From: Chlorops oryzae | Taxonomy: Eukaryota; Arthropoda; Insecta; Diptera; Chloropidae | Direction: 5' to 3' | DNA length: 64,000 bases | Assembly (NCBI GenBank): GCA_020466095.1 | Contig: CM035806.1 | Location: 7,223,251-7,287,250, forward strand | Shown: piece after piece, positions 49,100-55,032 of the stretch | Layout: each line of letters starts with the position of its first letter | Numbering within the stretch: the stretch's first letter is position 1 | Notes under the pieces: generated by a model | The model's database searches: none | Seen by the model: the letters and a program-made list of their open reading frames with translations, nothing else | Told to the model about the DNA's origin: nothing | Made by a program: the position numbers and the translations under genes

Positions 49100-52000
49100 A
49101 ACATGAACAGGCAGTTTATTTAGAGCACGTGATCCTTTTAATGGTCCTTACGATTTGAATGCTTTCAAAACGGTTTCGATGGGAAAAACTATTTCATAGA
49201 ATTTATCTAAGCTCTTAATTTAACCCATTAATTCGGTATACGCTGAAATTTTGTTCTCATGTGAGACAATTGGACACAAATTAAATGCATTTGTTTCAGA
49301 AATGTTTTTTTTTTTTTTGTTTTTAATATATGTACTTACACATTTTTGTTATTCCCCTGTAGGAATTTGAACTAGTGCCGTACTAGTACTTTACTAGTCC
49401 ACCAGTACTAGTTCTTTTCTATACCCCTGTCCATATAAAATTCGGTCGAAAATCAGTATAACATCTGTACAGGAAAGCACTAGTACAATATGCACCAGAA
49501 TTATTCTAGTACTTTTCGATCCAATTGGGTAAATTTGCACCAGTTAAATACTAGTGATGTTTACGGGAAAAAGGTACTAGAATCGTCGAATTTTTTTCAG
49601 TACAAAATGGAAATAAATATTTATAATTATAAATTTTTATTGTATAATAAAAGAAAACCATTCGGTTGTGTATTAATTATTTATTTATAACGCATCAATG
49701 AATGCAATTATTCCACTGATCACTAGTATAGTTATGGTGCAAACATACCCAAACATTGCACTAGTTCTTTTATACTGGTAAAAGTACTAGTTCTTTTAGG
49801 CAAATTGCTTAACAGCTTTCTACAGGGTCGTAAAGGTAGATTAAGGGATTATTTTTGGTGTGACCACTTACCATAACTAATTTTAAACATACTTTCATGT
49901 TATGGCAAAATGAGAAGTTATTCGAGCTTGAGGTCAGTATCGTATGTGAAACTTTTATTGTTTCAGATGAAACAAAAGTTTTTGTGAAACAGCTCGCATC
50001 AAAAAAAATTGTTTTTTTCCATTAAGGGGACCTTCTGGTCTAGAATTTTTTGAAAATTGATTTTTTTTTTATATATATTTCGGAAGAATAGACTTTTAAG
50101 AATATGCTGGCAAAGTTTCGTGAAGATATTGACAATATTTGTTTTGCTACAGCCTTTTTAGAAGGTGGAGACAGCAGGCAGCGCGCTTGATCAAAGCAAC
50201 TTTGAACGCGTTTATCTCAAAACTACTTTTTTTGACCTGGTGTGAATGAAAACAAAAAAACCATCGAACCGATTTGTCTGGAATTTTTATATATTATTCA
50301 TAACATCAATGGCTATGGCCCGAACTAGAATCGAATTTTTATTTCAAGAAATTCATATTTTTTCATCAAAAAATTGGTCAAAAAAAGCGGAGTTTTTGAT
50401 GGTTGAAATAAAAAATTGCGCCATTTTGTCAATTTAAAAAAATTTTTTTTTATTCTAGTTCCTGCCATAGCTGCATTCATGTTGATTAATAACATATTTT
50501 TGTTTTTTTTTTTCGATTACCAGAACTGCCAAAATCTTTCACACCACGGAGGTACTTTTTCAAAGAGGGTCCACTTCAACGCCATTTTTAAAATACCAAA
50601 AAAAAAAAAAAAAAATTACAACAACATTTTTTATTTTTTGTCAATAAAAAATATAATAAGCCTGCATACTTATAAAATCGTTTTTTATTTGGCTTAATAC
50701 CAAAAAAAATCATGAAAATACCCTAAATTTTCGTGCTCTAGACCAGAAGGTCCCCTTAAATTGATTTACTCGTATGAGCCCAGCTAGCATTTTACGAAAT
50801 TTTTGATCAAAAGCGAGTCTTTTTCGAGTCGCCTTTCTGATTAAAAAGATCAAATATGCGCTCGTTTTCTGATCAAATATGATACTTTTATCGGGAGAAA
50901 TTGGAACCCTAGCCGCGACTCTTCTAGGGGATCATATTTGATATCATTTGCGAGTCATTTTCGAGTCATATTTGTTATCATTTTCGAATCATATTTGTTA
51001 CTATTTTGGAGTCTTCTACGACTCATCTAAAAATAAAAATAATAAAAAATTTTTTTTGATCAATTACACATCTTTTGGCTTTTCCGTGTATATGTTATGA
51101 TGTTATATGTATTAATTATTATAAATTTAAGTTTTTTTTTTTTTCCTTATGTGGGACTTGAAGCTAGGAACTCTCGTTTTCTAGTTCTGTGCTCACCCGT
51201 CGACACCAAGCTTTCCAAATCGAAAGTAATGGACATTTTTCGTTTATAACTTTAAAGTCAAATTCCATTCAATTCAATTTTGAGTCAAATATTGAGTGAC
51301 ATATAAGATAGAAATAATTTGAATGATCATATTTCAATCCCATACGTGATTAATTGGCGATTGCTCTATATATTTTGTTTTTGTAATTTGAATACGACTC
51401 GCTTTTGAAACATATTGAAGAGTCGTTTTCGAGTCTTCTTTTAATCGTGCATGTGATCAATCATTTTCTAATCATGAAGGGGGCTCGAAAAATACTCGTA
51501 AATTAATCTTCTCATAAAACAGTCTTCCAAATGTTGGGTGGGAGACGTACGAGACGTATACGTAATGCAACTGCCTACAATTTTTTTTGTAAATAATATT
51601 GCTCATACGTCATGTTTTAAAAATTTTAATTAATTATAATTTTTTTTTTCCAAGAAATAACAATTACATATTGTTGAAAAAATGTTTTTAAGTAAGTAAT
51701 GCATAAATAAAAATACAAAAATCTTAAAATGTCGCTAAAACGTTCGGCTGAATTAAGCCTCGTTTTGGGGCCCATTCCAACCCCCCACTGTGTGTCGGCG
51801 GTTATGAGTAGAGCTGGAGAGCTATCGATAGTTGCGACCATCGATAGTCTCGATAATCGATAATCTGAAATAGCGATAGTATCGATAGTACTATCGGAAG
51901 ATATATTTTAAAATTTAAACTAATTTCATTGGCAAATTATTAGTGATTTCAATAAAGCTGTTAAACATTTAAATATCAACCATTTGAAAGTTTTAAATTA

Positions 52001-54494
52001 AAAAAAATAATGGTAGTCCTACAATAATTTAATAAAATAATGTGCATAAGTATCCCTCCTCATTTAATATCACGCGGTAATATTCAAGAAGCCGAATTTT
52101 AAAACCTTTCTTACTCAATTCTCCATACTTTGTAGCCAGCACTGATATTTTTCGGTGACTCTTTCCCTTGAATATTAAAAAAAATCCCTTTATTTCTGTT
52201 TCCTTTAGGAAAGTGATCAGTAAAAATCCCTTATAAACATTTGAAGTGATTTTTTGTTAAAGGTAAAATCGAAAAAAATCTCTCAAAACGAAAAACCCCC
52301 TCGTTCTGGTATCAGTAAATATAATAAAATTTTAGCATGACGCCTATAATTCTCATTTGGTTTGTAAAATGGGACACCCAAGACTCGCAGAATTTCTGAA
52401 GATTTATCACGACGTAATGAAGCAAGAACGTGTGTAAATTTGTCTCATTTATTGGCTCGATAGAGTTGGGGAGCTATCGATAGTTTCGATAGTCGATAGG
52501 TTCCATAATCGATAGTTGTAATAATCGATACGTTCAATAATCGATTATATCTATTATCGATAGGTCCAATAATTGAATTTTTAAATAATCAGTAGGTTAA
52601 ATAATCGACAGTTCGATAATCGATCGTTTCTTTGATCGATATTCGAAATTATCGATAAGTTTAAAAAATCGATAGCTTCAACAATCGATATTTCCGATAA
52701 TAGTTTATAGAATTGATAGGTTCAAAAATCGATATTTTCAACAATCGATATTTACGATAATACTGAGTTTCTAGAGTCGATATTTTCGATTATCGATAAT
52801 TTTGACAATCGATAATTTTGATAATCGAAAGATGCATTTTCAAGCAACTCTCGCCCTTATCTAAATAAAGGCATTTTCAGGAAGCTGTCCATTTAAAAAA
52901 AAAAAAAAAAAAAGCCCTCTGTCACTAACTGTCACCGCCTGCACCACCACCTTTCCAATGCTAAAGTAAATGTATATGAATGAAAACTATCGATCGTCTT
53001 TAAAAACCATCGATGTTTTCGATCGTTTGAAACCATCGATAGTATCGATAGTGCTATCGATTGTTTTTCCAGCTCTAGTTATGAGCCGTAAATTTTTGGA
53101 TACTTGGAATTTCGGTTTGATTTGTTCACATCATATTCTCAATAGCTTTTACTATCGATATATATGGGGGTAAATCGATTTTGAAATTGGTCATTGGTTT
53201 CCATTTGAAAACGGGAGGTTTTAATACCCAACAAAATTCTGCTGAAGACAATTAACAAACGTCCCAAAAAAATCCGTTAGCTTTCCAAATTATGTCTATA
53301 GTAGTCCTTTCTTAAAAGAATATTCAAATGATATAAATGGAGATTGGGTAAAGGTTATCCCGAAATTATTTTAGTGATGCCACGAATAGTGGATTTGGCC
53401 GAATACCGAATACCGAATATTCGGTCAACCTCTCGGCCGAATAACGAATATTCGGCAACCGAATATTCGGCACGTAGTAAAGACAGCTTGGGCCTACTCG
53501 CGACTAGCTGGAGTCAAGGCAAAAGCTGCCGCTGAAATATTTGCCCACTGTTCATAATGTTTTCAAAAAAAATTTAGAAGAAGCTAGCGTACATTTAATA
53601 TTTCTAAAGAATAAAATGAAAATCTGCTGTATTTTTAGTTCTCGTTAATTAAATTTTTTTACGTTATTGTGAGAAAATTTAATTTGTAGTTACTGCTGAT
53701 TTTTTTAATAAGTTATTTCTACTATTCGGCCGAATATTTTAACTATTCGGCCGAATACCGAATACTGAAAAATGACGCCGAATATGCCGAATACCGAATA
53801 GTGGCCGAATATTCGTGGCATCACTAAATTATTTTATCCCAATTGAAGGGTTCTTATGTCTAGAACGTGTAATCGATCGCGCAATCGTGTTAAGTTCGGG
53901 CATCGAAGCTCTGTTACTCATTTAGAAAGATTTCGATATGAATATAAGCGGATGAAGCAAAAAGCGGAATCCGCAAGAGAGTCGCCATTGTGCGCAGGCG
54001 CAGAATGTTTTCGCTCACTCTCTTTTCCTTAGGAACCTCTTACATGAAAAGGGCGAAAAAAAATAAAAAAAAGCGAAATTAATCAAGCCAAAAAAAAAAA
54101 AAAAAAAAAATTAAGAAAATAAAGAAAAACAAAATAACATCAACAAAGAGGGAGGATATTCATATTTACTCTTTGATTTCTTTTGTTTCCGTTTTCGTCG
54201 GTTCGATGCTGCGGTACTTTCGGTTCCGTCTTCGAGTGCGTAGTTGGGCTGGAGGTTTATGGTGATGGCGGCGGTTGTGCCATTTGTACCGGTGGTGTCT
54301 CCTCCACTTTCGCCGGCGGTGTTGGCTGGTGTTGTTGCTGCCGCCGTTCGCTTTCGAATCTGATTGCGTAGATCCCGCCAGCGTTTGCGACACCAGCGCT
54401 GAACTTGTTGCGCTTGATTGCGCAAGTTTAAGTTTAGGTTTAAGTTTGTATGAGTGTCCACCGTGTCATGGCCGGCATTTGGCGGCGGCGGCAT
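28565..54494 (-). CDS. ATP8A: P4-type ATPase, ATP8A class (phospholipid flippase); 13 joined exons
   Basis: Joined minus-strand exons: 54494-54170, 44496-44376, 42317-42134, 42036-41876, 41772-41575, 41488-41211, 41125-41016, 38442-37459, 37368-37171, 37103-36495, 36404-36151, 34178-34080, 28859-28565. All junctions use GT-AG and keep phase, giving 1271 residues. Motifs in this numbering: [11 protein letters not shown] (from 278, actuator domain), PISL (445-448, TM4), DKTGT (498-502, with Asp498 the predicted phosphorylated residue), LYCKGAD (nucleotide-binding domain), [15 protein letters not shown] (from 870), and ten predicted membrane spans. P4-ATPases move aminophospholipids to the cytosolic leaflet using ATP, normally with a CDC50-type subunit. 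[11 protein letters not shown] rather than the ATP8B, ATP10 or ATP11 variants points to ATP8A, the class of Drosophila CG42321. The catalytic core is secure; the first and last two exons are less certain. No lesion was seen in the core. Confidence 0.93.
28860..30640. other. Intron DNA without recognised exons
   Basis: Part of the 5.2-kb intron between exons 12 and 13. It contains a short direct repeat GATCTTTGGGGTTTAATTTTTGGGT (29164-29230), a poly-G at 29299, poly-A at 29485-29503 and the small TTAA-flanked palindrome at 29661. Confidence 0.55.
29661..29732. mobile_element. Mini TTAA element with CCCATTTTCTACCG ends
   Basis: 72-bp palindromic element, CCCATTTTCTACCG at left and CGGTAGAAAATGGG at right, flanked by TTAA on both sides (29657-29660 and 29733-29736). 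A deletion derivative of a TTAA-target transposon is likely. Confidence 0.78.
30641..30916. repeat. Minisatellite-family element, part before insertion
   Basis: Inverted relative to 27376-27610: TAGGCGGTAATGCATATCACC, TCCTAGTATACTTTTGCTCG, AAGTAATCGAGGTTGTGTGG, then two to three minisatellite units up to ACTTTGTAGG. The element resumes at 31828 (TAGGCGGTAGGCACTGTTGG) after the TIR element. Confidence 0.82.
31247..31318 (-). ncRNA. tRNA-like module a inside TIR element
   Basis: Minus-strand 72-nt segment: A-box-like GAGCGTAATGGTTAAGACG, a possible anticodon arm CCTCCAGAAGTGGAGG, and B-box-like GCGGTTCAAGGCT. No good acceptor stem or CCA-compatible end is visible, so it is not an intact tRNA gene. 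It looks like a tRNA-derived pol III promoter remnant. Confidence 0.6.
31566..31630 (-). ncRNA. tRNA-like module b inside TIR element
   Basis: Minus strand: A-box-like GATAGCTCAGTGCTTTAAAC, middle GTGACTCGACAGTCGTGAG, and B-box GGGTTTCTATCCC with one inserted T. The copy at 63891-63954 has the cleaner B-box GGGGTTCTATCCC. Its distance from the element end is the same in both copies (about 197-199 bp), so the module is an integral part of the element. Confidence 0.65.
31828..31858. repeat. Minisatellite-family element, part after insertion
   Basis: TAGGCGGTAGGCACTGTTGG and GCCGCTGGG complete the element interrupted at 30916. Compare the complement of 26571-26600. Confidence 0.8.
32364..32461. 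repeat. Hairpin: perfect 22-bp inverted repeat, 33-nt loop
   Basis: TCTCCAGCTCTGGCAGAAATGA (32375-32396) is exactly complementary to 32430-32451. Outer bases TTTGGAG and CTCCAAA extend the stem with a small internal mismatch. It may be a small fold-back element or a hairpin transcript; nothing here allows a choice. Confidence 0.85.
32499..32836. mobile_element. TTAACCCTTTCGCGCC-ended element with internal terminus
   Basis: Left end CCCTTTCGCGCCGGAG after TTAA (32495-32498). A complementary end plus TTAA occurs both at 32624-32628, forming a 126-bp near-perfect palindrome, and at 32836-32840 (GGCGCGAAAGGG TTAA). Either two elements share an end or an internal end was duplicated. CCC-starting ends and TTAA flanks fit piggyBac-type transposition. 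Confidence 0.8.
32841..34079. other. Intron DNA, no exon recognised
   Basis: AT-rich, with TATG/TGTA simple sequence at 33345-33386 and a purine-rich AACGAAAGACGAAA stretch at 33630-33665. Poly-T lies at 33921-33938 and 34024-34035. Confidence 0.55.
34080..34178 (-). CDS. ATP8A: Flippase exon 12 (start of cytosolic C-tail)
   Basis: 99 bp, phase-compatible with exon 11. It encodes [20 protein letters not shown] then [13 protein letters not shown], a charged helix directly after TM10, where ATP8A proteins carry the K/R/E-rich start of their regulatory tail. Acceptor TTCAATTCAAAG, strong donor CATC|GTAAGT. The level of support is phase and context. Confidence 0.75.
34179..34965. other. Intron DNA, pogo-like remnant
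   Basis: 34310-34440 has CTCTCTCCTTGCGGACACTCC and repeated CTTAAGCGGACA, resembling the GCGGACA ends of pogo/Tigger-type elements (compare 35944). A short CT run lies at 34590-34606. No frame. Confidence 0.5.
34966..35932. mobile_element. TIR element zeta, copy 2 (interrupted)
   Basis: Shares TTTTCAAAACCATTTTACGA and AATAATTTGTAGCATGCTTC with copy 1 (18165-18235), and ends in the same AACAAATCGATCCACCTTGG at about 35908-35927. The family-alpha MITE at 35056-35798 splits it. The left terminus is not recognisable. Confidence 0.72.
35056..35798 (+). mobile_element. MITE family alpha, copy 3
   Basis: 743 bp, same ends as copy 1. Right flank is TTAA, left flank TCAA (one substitution in the duplication). 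It is nested in element zeta. Confidence 0.9.
35944..36119. mobile_element. Pogo/Tigger-type MITE
   Basis: Ends CAGTGAAGTCTCTCATTTGC and, complemented, CAGTGAAACCTCTCTACTGT, both followed by a GCGGACA block. The left flank is TA. Short, non-coding, immediately downstream of exon 11. CAGT-starting ends with TA target are typical of the pogo lineage. Confidence 0.75.
36151..36404 (-). CDS. ATP8A: Flippase exon 11 (TM8-TM10)
   Basis: Encodes [39 protein letters not shown] and [20 protein letters not shown] then FK, the last spans of an ATP8A protein. Acceptor AATATTTTACAG, donor AAGCT|GTAAGT, phase 2. Confidence 0.96.
36436..36466. repeat. ATT microsatellite in small intron
   Basis: About nine ATT units inside the 90-bp intron between flippase exons 10 and 11, taking up roughly a third of it. 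Confidence 0.9.
36495..37103 (-). CDS. ATP8A: Flippase exon 10 (GDGANDV hinge, TM5-TM8)
   Basis: 203 codons. Contains [40 protein letters not shown] and the membrane spans [47 protein letters not shown] and LVLGNMVYT. Asp and Asn of GDGAND complete the Mg site. Donor TACG|GTAGGG. A 90-bp intron with an ATT microsatellite follows. Confidence 0.98.
37171..37368 (-). CDS. ATP8A: Flippase exon 9
   Basis: 66 codons: [16 protein letters not shown], then [16 protein letters not shown], matching the end of the nucleotide domain and its return to the phosphorylation domain (CCRVSPLQKSE in vertebrates). Acceptor TTTGTACTAG, donor GAG|GTAAG. The next intron is only 67 bp. Confidence 0.98.
37459..38442 (-). 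CDS. ATP8A: Flippase exon 8 (phosphorylation and nucleotide-binding domains)
   Basis: Longest exon, 328 codons. It starts [20 protein letters not shown] and carries [20 protein letters not shown] (Asp498 phosphorylated in the cycle), [27 protein letters not shown], the ATP-site [14 protein letters not shown] and the hinge [15 protein letters not shown]. It ends in LNEESLD at donor GGAC|GTATGT. Coding GC is clearly higher than in the flanking introns. Confidence 0.99.
38573..39454 (+). mobile_element. DINE-1/INE-1-like Helitron
   Basis: Starts TTTTTATACCCGACACAC with a CGACACAC-TCT-GTGTGTCG hairpin, then GGGTATATTGCG, AAATGATCAGCGTCACC, GATTTAGACATGTCCGTCCG and a CCGTCTGT simple repeat. It ends CTATAACACCCTTACTTGTT. 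This order (TATACCC hairpin, GATCAG block, GTCCGTCTGTC repeat, ACTTGTT end) is that of DINE-1 elements. It holds two GGTACCTCCAGTACTAGGGT repeats and no coding region. Confidence 0.85.
39861..40594 (+). mobile_element. MITE family alpha, copy 4 (TTAA target)
   Basis: 734 bp, TTAA on both sides (39857-39860 and 40595-40598). It has a small deletion relative to other copies near 40387 (GGCCGTATGGCACC). Confidence 0.92.
41016..41125 (-). CDS. ATP8A: Flippase exon 7 (TM4, PISL)
   Basis: Encodes [20 protein letters not shown] then [17 protein letters not shown]. The unwound part of TM4 with PISL lies on the lipid-transport path and replaces the PEGL-type ion-site motif of cation pumps. The 2.57-kb intron that follows is entirely nested repeats. 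Confidence 0.98.
41211..41488 (-). CDS. ATP8A: Flippase exon 6 (TM3)
   Basis: Includes [40 protein letters not shown] and the TM3 stretch [18 protein letters not shown], all standard for ATP8A. Donor GTTG|GTATGT. An 85-bp intron follows. Confidence 0.98.
41575..41772 (-). CDS. ATP8A: Flippase exon 5 (DGET motif)
   Basis: Contains [20 protein letters not shown] followed by KIRQG. DGET is the P4-ATPase dephosphorylation motif in the actuator domain (TGES in other P-type ATPases). It continues to [13 protein letters not shown]. Acceptor TCCGTTGCAG, donor AAAAC|GTAAGT. Confidence 0.98.
41876..42036 (-). CDS. ATP8A: Flippase exon 4 (actuator domain, first part)
   Basis: Encodes [20 protein letters not shown] then [20 protein letters not shown] and [19 protein letters not shown]...[11 protein letters not shown] is the conserved actuator-domain core. 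Acceptor TTCCTTTTCCAG, donor CGAG|GTAAG. The following intron is 103 bp. Confidence 0.97.
42134..42317 (-). CDS. ATP8A: Flippase exon 3 (TM1-TM2)
   Basis: Encodes [19 protein letters not shown], then [19 protein letters not shown] and [22 protein letters not shown]1, the [14 protein letters not shown] lumenal loop diagnostic of the ATP8A class, and TM2. Donor ATC|GTAAGC. The intron to exon 4 is 97 bp. Confidence 0.97.
42461..43025. mobile_element. TIR element with AGAGCGGATCAAATT ends (TA target)
   Basis: Left end AGAGCGGATCAAATTGTTCG; right end is the complement of AGAGCGGATCAAATTTTAAG. TATATA lies on both sides, consistent with a TA-target (Tc1/mariner-type) MITE of about 565 bp. The interior has inverted TTCGCCGGATTTTCGAAAG-like and AATCCGGCGAAACAAA sequence. 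Confidence 0.82.
43050..44100. mobile_element. TIR element zeta, copy 3
   Basis: Starts TTAAGATGGATCGATTTTGT and ends with the complement of TAAGGTGGATCGCTTTGTTC. It shares CCCCGGGCAGAATACTATTC-type and AATAATTTGTAGAATGATTT-type blocks with copies 1 and 2. The region 43430-43740 is an AAATTTAAAT-rich expansion. Confidence 0.72.
44115..44340. repeat. Relative of the 22143 TIR element
   Basis: Inverted similarity to 22170-22240: AACTGCTTCCATATGTTCGC and TTCCAGGAATTCTTGCGCTT match the complement of the GAATTCCTGCAAACATTC and ATATGGAAGCACG region there. Two GAGCGCTTGATTGT / AACGCTTGATTGT repeats lie in the middle. Ends not defined. Confidence 0.55.
44376..44496 (-). CDS. ATP8A: Flippase exon 2
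   Basis: Encodes [20 protein letters not shown] then [19 protein letters not shown], the conserved region just before TM1 of ATP8A proteins (FCNNHVSTAKY in vertebrates). Acceptor TTTCCCTAG, donor ATAG|GTGAGT. The following intron of 2058 bp holds two TIR elements. Confidence 0.95.
44760..45180. other. Intron DNA with a GC-richer patch
   Basis: 45090-45175 is GC-richer, and on the minus strand one frame is open for about 40 codons (…[17 protein letters not shown]…) ending in TGA. No convincing donor is present, so no exon is called. Confidence 0.4.
45200..45310 (+). repeat. Fragment of SINE-like dispersed repeat
   Basis: ACACTAGCTTACAGCATTTT, GGAGATCTCAATACAATTTT and ATGGACTTTGACCGTCTAAA match the body of the repeat at 46817-46997 in opposite orientation, and 38505-38572. 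Confidence 0.7.
45873..46661 (+). mobile_element. DINE-1-like Helitron with internal 126-bp tandem repeats
   Basis: Starts TTTTATACCTAGCGTAATCG…GGGGTATATTAG, then AAATGATCAGGATC, GATTTAGACATGTCCGTCTG and a CCGTCTGT/CCGTCCGT run. It ends CGACTTTAGCTTTCTTACTT then GTT. Between 46168 and 46575 there are three full and one partial direct repeats of about 126 bp (GCCCACTGCCACGCCCACAA…), as in many DINE-1 elements. Minus-strand frames here are read-through of the repeats. Confidence 0.88.
46817..46997 (-). repeat. SINE-like repeat with tRNA-like head
   Basis: On the minus strand it begins with CCGTGGCTCAGTCCATAGC (A-box-like) and GAATTCGATTTCGC (B-box-like) about 45 nt apart. A body follows that also occurs without the head at 15905-15985, 23945-24010, 38505-38572 and 45200-45310. 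A tRNA-derived SINE is the simplest reading. The 3' end is followed by GGTTTAAAGGTCTACAGAAT-type sequence also seen at 15570 and 39630. Confidence 0.65.
47069..47313. mobile_element. hAT-type palindromic MITE gamma, copy 4
   Basis: 245 bp, ends CAGGGTTCGG and CCGAGCCCTG. The duplication is CCCATCAG (47061-47068) versus GCCATCAG (47314-47321), 7 of 8 matching. Confidence 0.9.
47556..47795 (-). CDS. Candidate cassette exon in the 5' intron of the flippase gene
   Basis: A 240-bp open segment with acceptor TATTGCTTTCGTAG (exon from 47795) and donor AGCC|GTAAGC at 47555. Entry and exit phases are both 1, matching the donor at 54170 and the acceptor at 44496, so inclusion adds 80 residues without changing frame. 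It reads [16 protein letters not shown], then an acidic/Ala-rich middle, then a basic end ([20 protein letters not shown]). It also contains an in-frame ATG (MDLNRQRRR) that could serve an alternative first exon, since the upstream 47815-48600 resembles a fly 5' leader. The plus strand is also open here, so strand is not absolutely settled. Confidence 0.5.
47815..48990 (-). promoter_or_regulatory. Possible alternative promoter / 5' leader region
   Basis: On the minus strand 48060-48250 is rich in CAACAACAAC, AGCAAGCAGAAGC and GAGA repeats (CT run at 48008-48033 on plus), a composition common in fly 5' leaders. It lies directly upstream of the 47556-47795 exon candidate with its in-frame ATG. 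GC-richer unique patches also occur at 48480-48590 and 48880-48930. No TATA box or initiator was defined, so this is inference from composition and position. Confidence 0.3.
49066..49096. repeat. CA microsatellite
   Basis: About 15 CA units in the large 5' intron of the flippase gene. Confidence 0.95.
49355..49827. mobile_element. TIR element with interior ACTAGT motifs
   Basis: Inverted ends CCCTGTAGGAA and, complemented, CCCTGTAGAAA. Both subterminal regions repeat ACTAGTAC or ACTAGTTC about ten times. No clear target duplication. The 66-codon frame at 49490 is not conserved with anything recognised. Confidence 0.65.
50026..50755 (+). mobile_element. MITE family beta, copy 2 (TTAA target)
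   Basis: 730 bp, ends GGGGACCTTCTGGTCTAGA and its complement, TTAA flanks at 50022-50025 and 50756-50759. Nearly identical to copy 1 at 22691-23422, suggesting recent activity. Confidence 0.93.
50779..51542. mobile_element. TIR element with GAGTC motifs and a tRNA-like core
   Basis: Ends CCCAGCTAGCATTTTACGA and, complemented, CCCACCCAACATTTGGAAG. Subterminal DNA repeats TTTTCGAGTC and CGACTC. The centre (51146-51215) is tRNA-like. The family assignment is open. Confidence 0.6.
51146..51215 (-). ncRNA. tRNA-like module inside TIR element
   Basis: Minus strand: A-box-like TTGGTGTCGACGGGTGAGCAC, a 5-bp anticodon-arm-like stem GAACT…AGTTC, and B-box-like GCTTCAAGTCC. Acceptor ends do not pair, so it is not a functional tRNA gene. 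Confidence 0.5.
51809..53077. mobile_element. CGATA-rich hAT-type element, copy B (intact)
   Basis: 1269 bp with ends TAGAGCTGGAGAGCTATCGA and, complemented, TAGAGCTGGAAAAACAATCG. An exact 8-bp duplication GTTATGAG flanks it (51801-51808 and 53078-53085). TA-purine-N-G termini and 8-bp duplications are hAT hallmarks. I count about 23 ATCGAT palindromes, at least 7 of them the full TATCGATA, concentrated at the two ends and in 52450-52830. No transposase. Confidence 0.93.
53372..53826. mobile_element. hAT-type MITE packed with CCGAATATTCGG
   Basis: 455 bp, ends TAGTGATGCCACGAATA and its complement, with exact 8-bp duplication AATTATTT (53364-53371 and 53827-53834). Both subterminal regions consist of overlapping CCGAATA / TATTCGG copies (about a dozen); the middle is unrelated AT-rich DNA. 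Confidence 0.93.
54170..54494 (-). CDS. ATP8A: Flippase exon 1: basic, low-complexity N-terminus
   Basis: ATG at 54494 has A at -3 (AAAAGG ATG). It encodes 108 residues: a Pro-rich start, an Asn-Leu repeat, a basic segment ([16 protein letters not shown]), a Thr/Gly/Ala-rich stretch and a Lys/Arg-rich end. It stops at donor AAAGA|GTAAAT in phase 1. Exon 2 needs exactly one base from its predecessor, so the two join in frame (Asn at the junction). No homologous domain is recognised; the link to the flippase rests on strand, phase and the absence of other candidates. Confidence 0.6.
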
Positions 54495-55028
54495 CCTTTT
54501 ATTGGATGCGCGTCTCGCGACTTTATCGTCGTTCGTTCGTTCGTTTCTTTCTTTTTATGTTATTCTATTCAGATTGAAGGATCAGAAATAGTCAAGTTTT
54601 TTTTTTGTTTTTTTAATTTATATTTTCTTATTAAACTCTGTGCTTGCGATTTCGGAACAATTATTGTTTGCCGCATTTCCTTGTTTAGATTTTCTGTTCA
54701 TACATTTCAATTCGTTTAATTGACGCGAAATCTATCGACGGGGGCTTTTTTCTAGCATTTACATATTCTTGCAATCGTCTCGATCAAAGGAGGTTGGATT
54801 GGAATATGGAATTTCACAAGCGCACTACACTTCGGTAAGAAAAATTATAAAAGACTGTTCAGAAATTAATGAACAAAGAAGATACATGAGTCTGGAATGA
54901 GTATGAGAAAGAATGAGAAATAAGAAATAGTAATTAGAGAGAAAGTAAAAGTAAATTTTGAAAGGAAAGTAAAGAATTATGTGAGTGCATGTGTACCTAC
55001 AGAGATGTCCGTTACCTATCCACACAAG
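54495..55028. other. Upstream of the first flippase ATG
   Basis: On the minus strand the sequence before the ATG is leader-like (CGAACGAACGAACGACG near 54530-54545) for about 70 bases, then AT-rich. No TATA or initiator can be assigned, and further 5' exons may lie outside the window. Confidence 0.4.
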
Positions 55029-55032
55029 TTAA

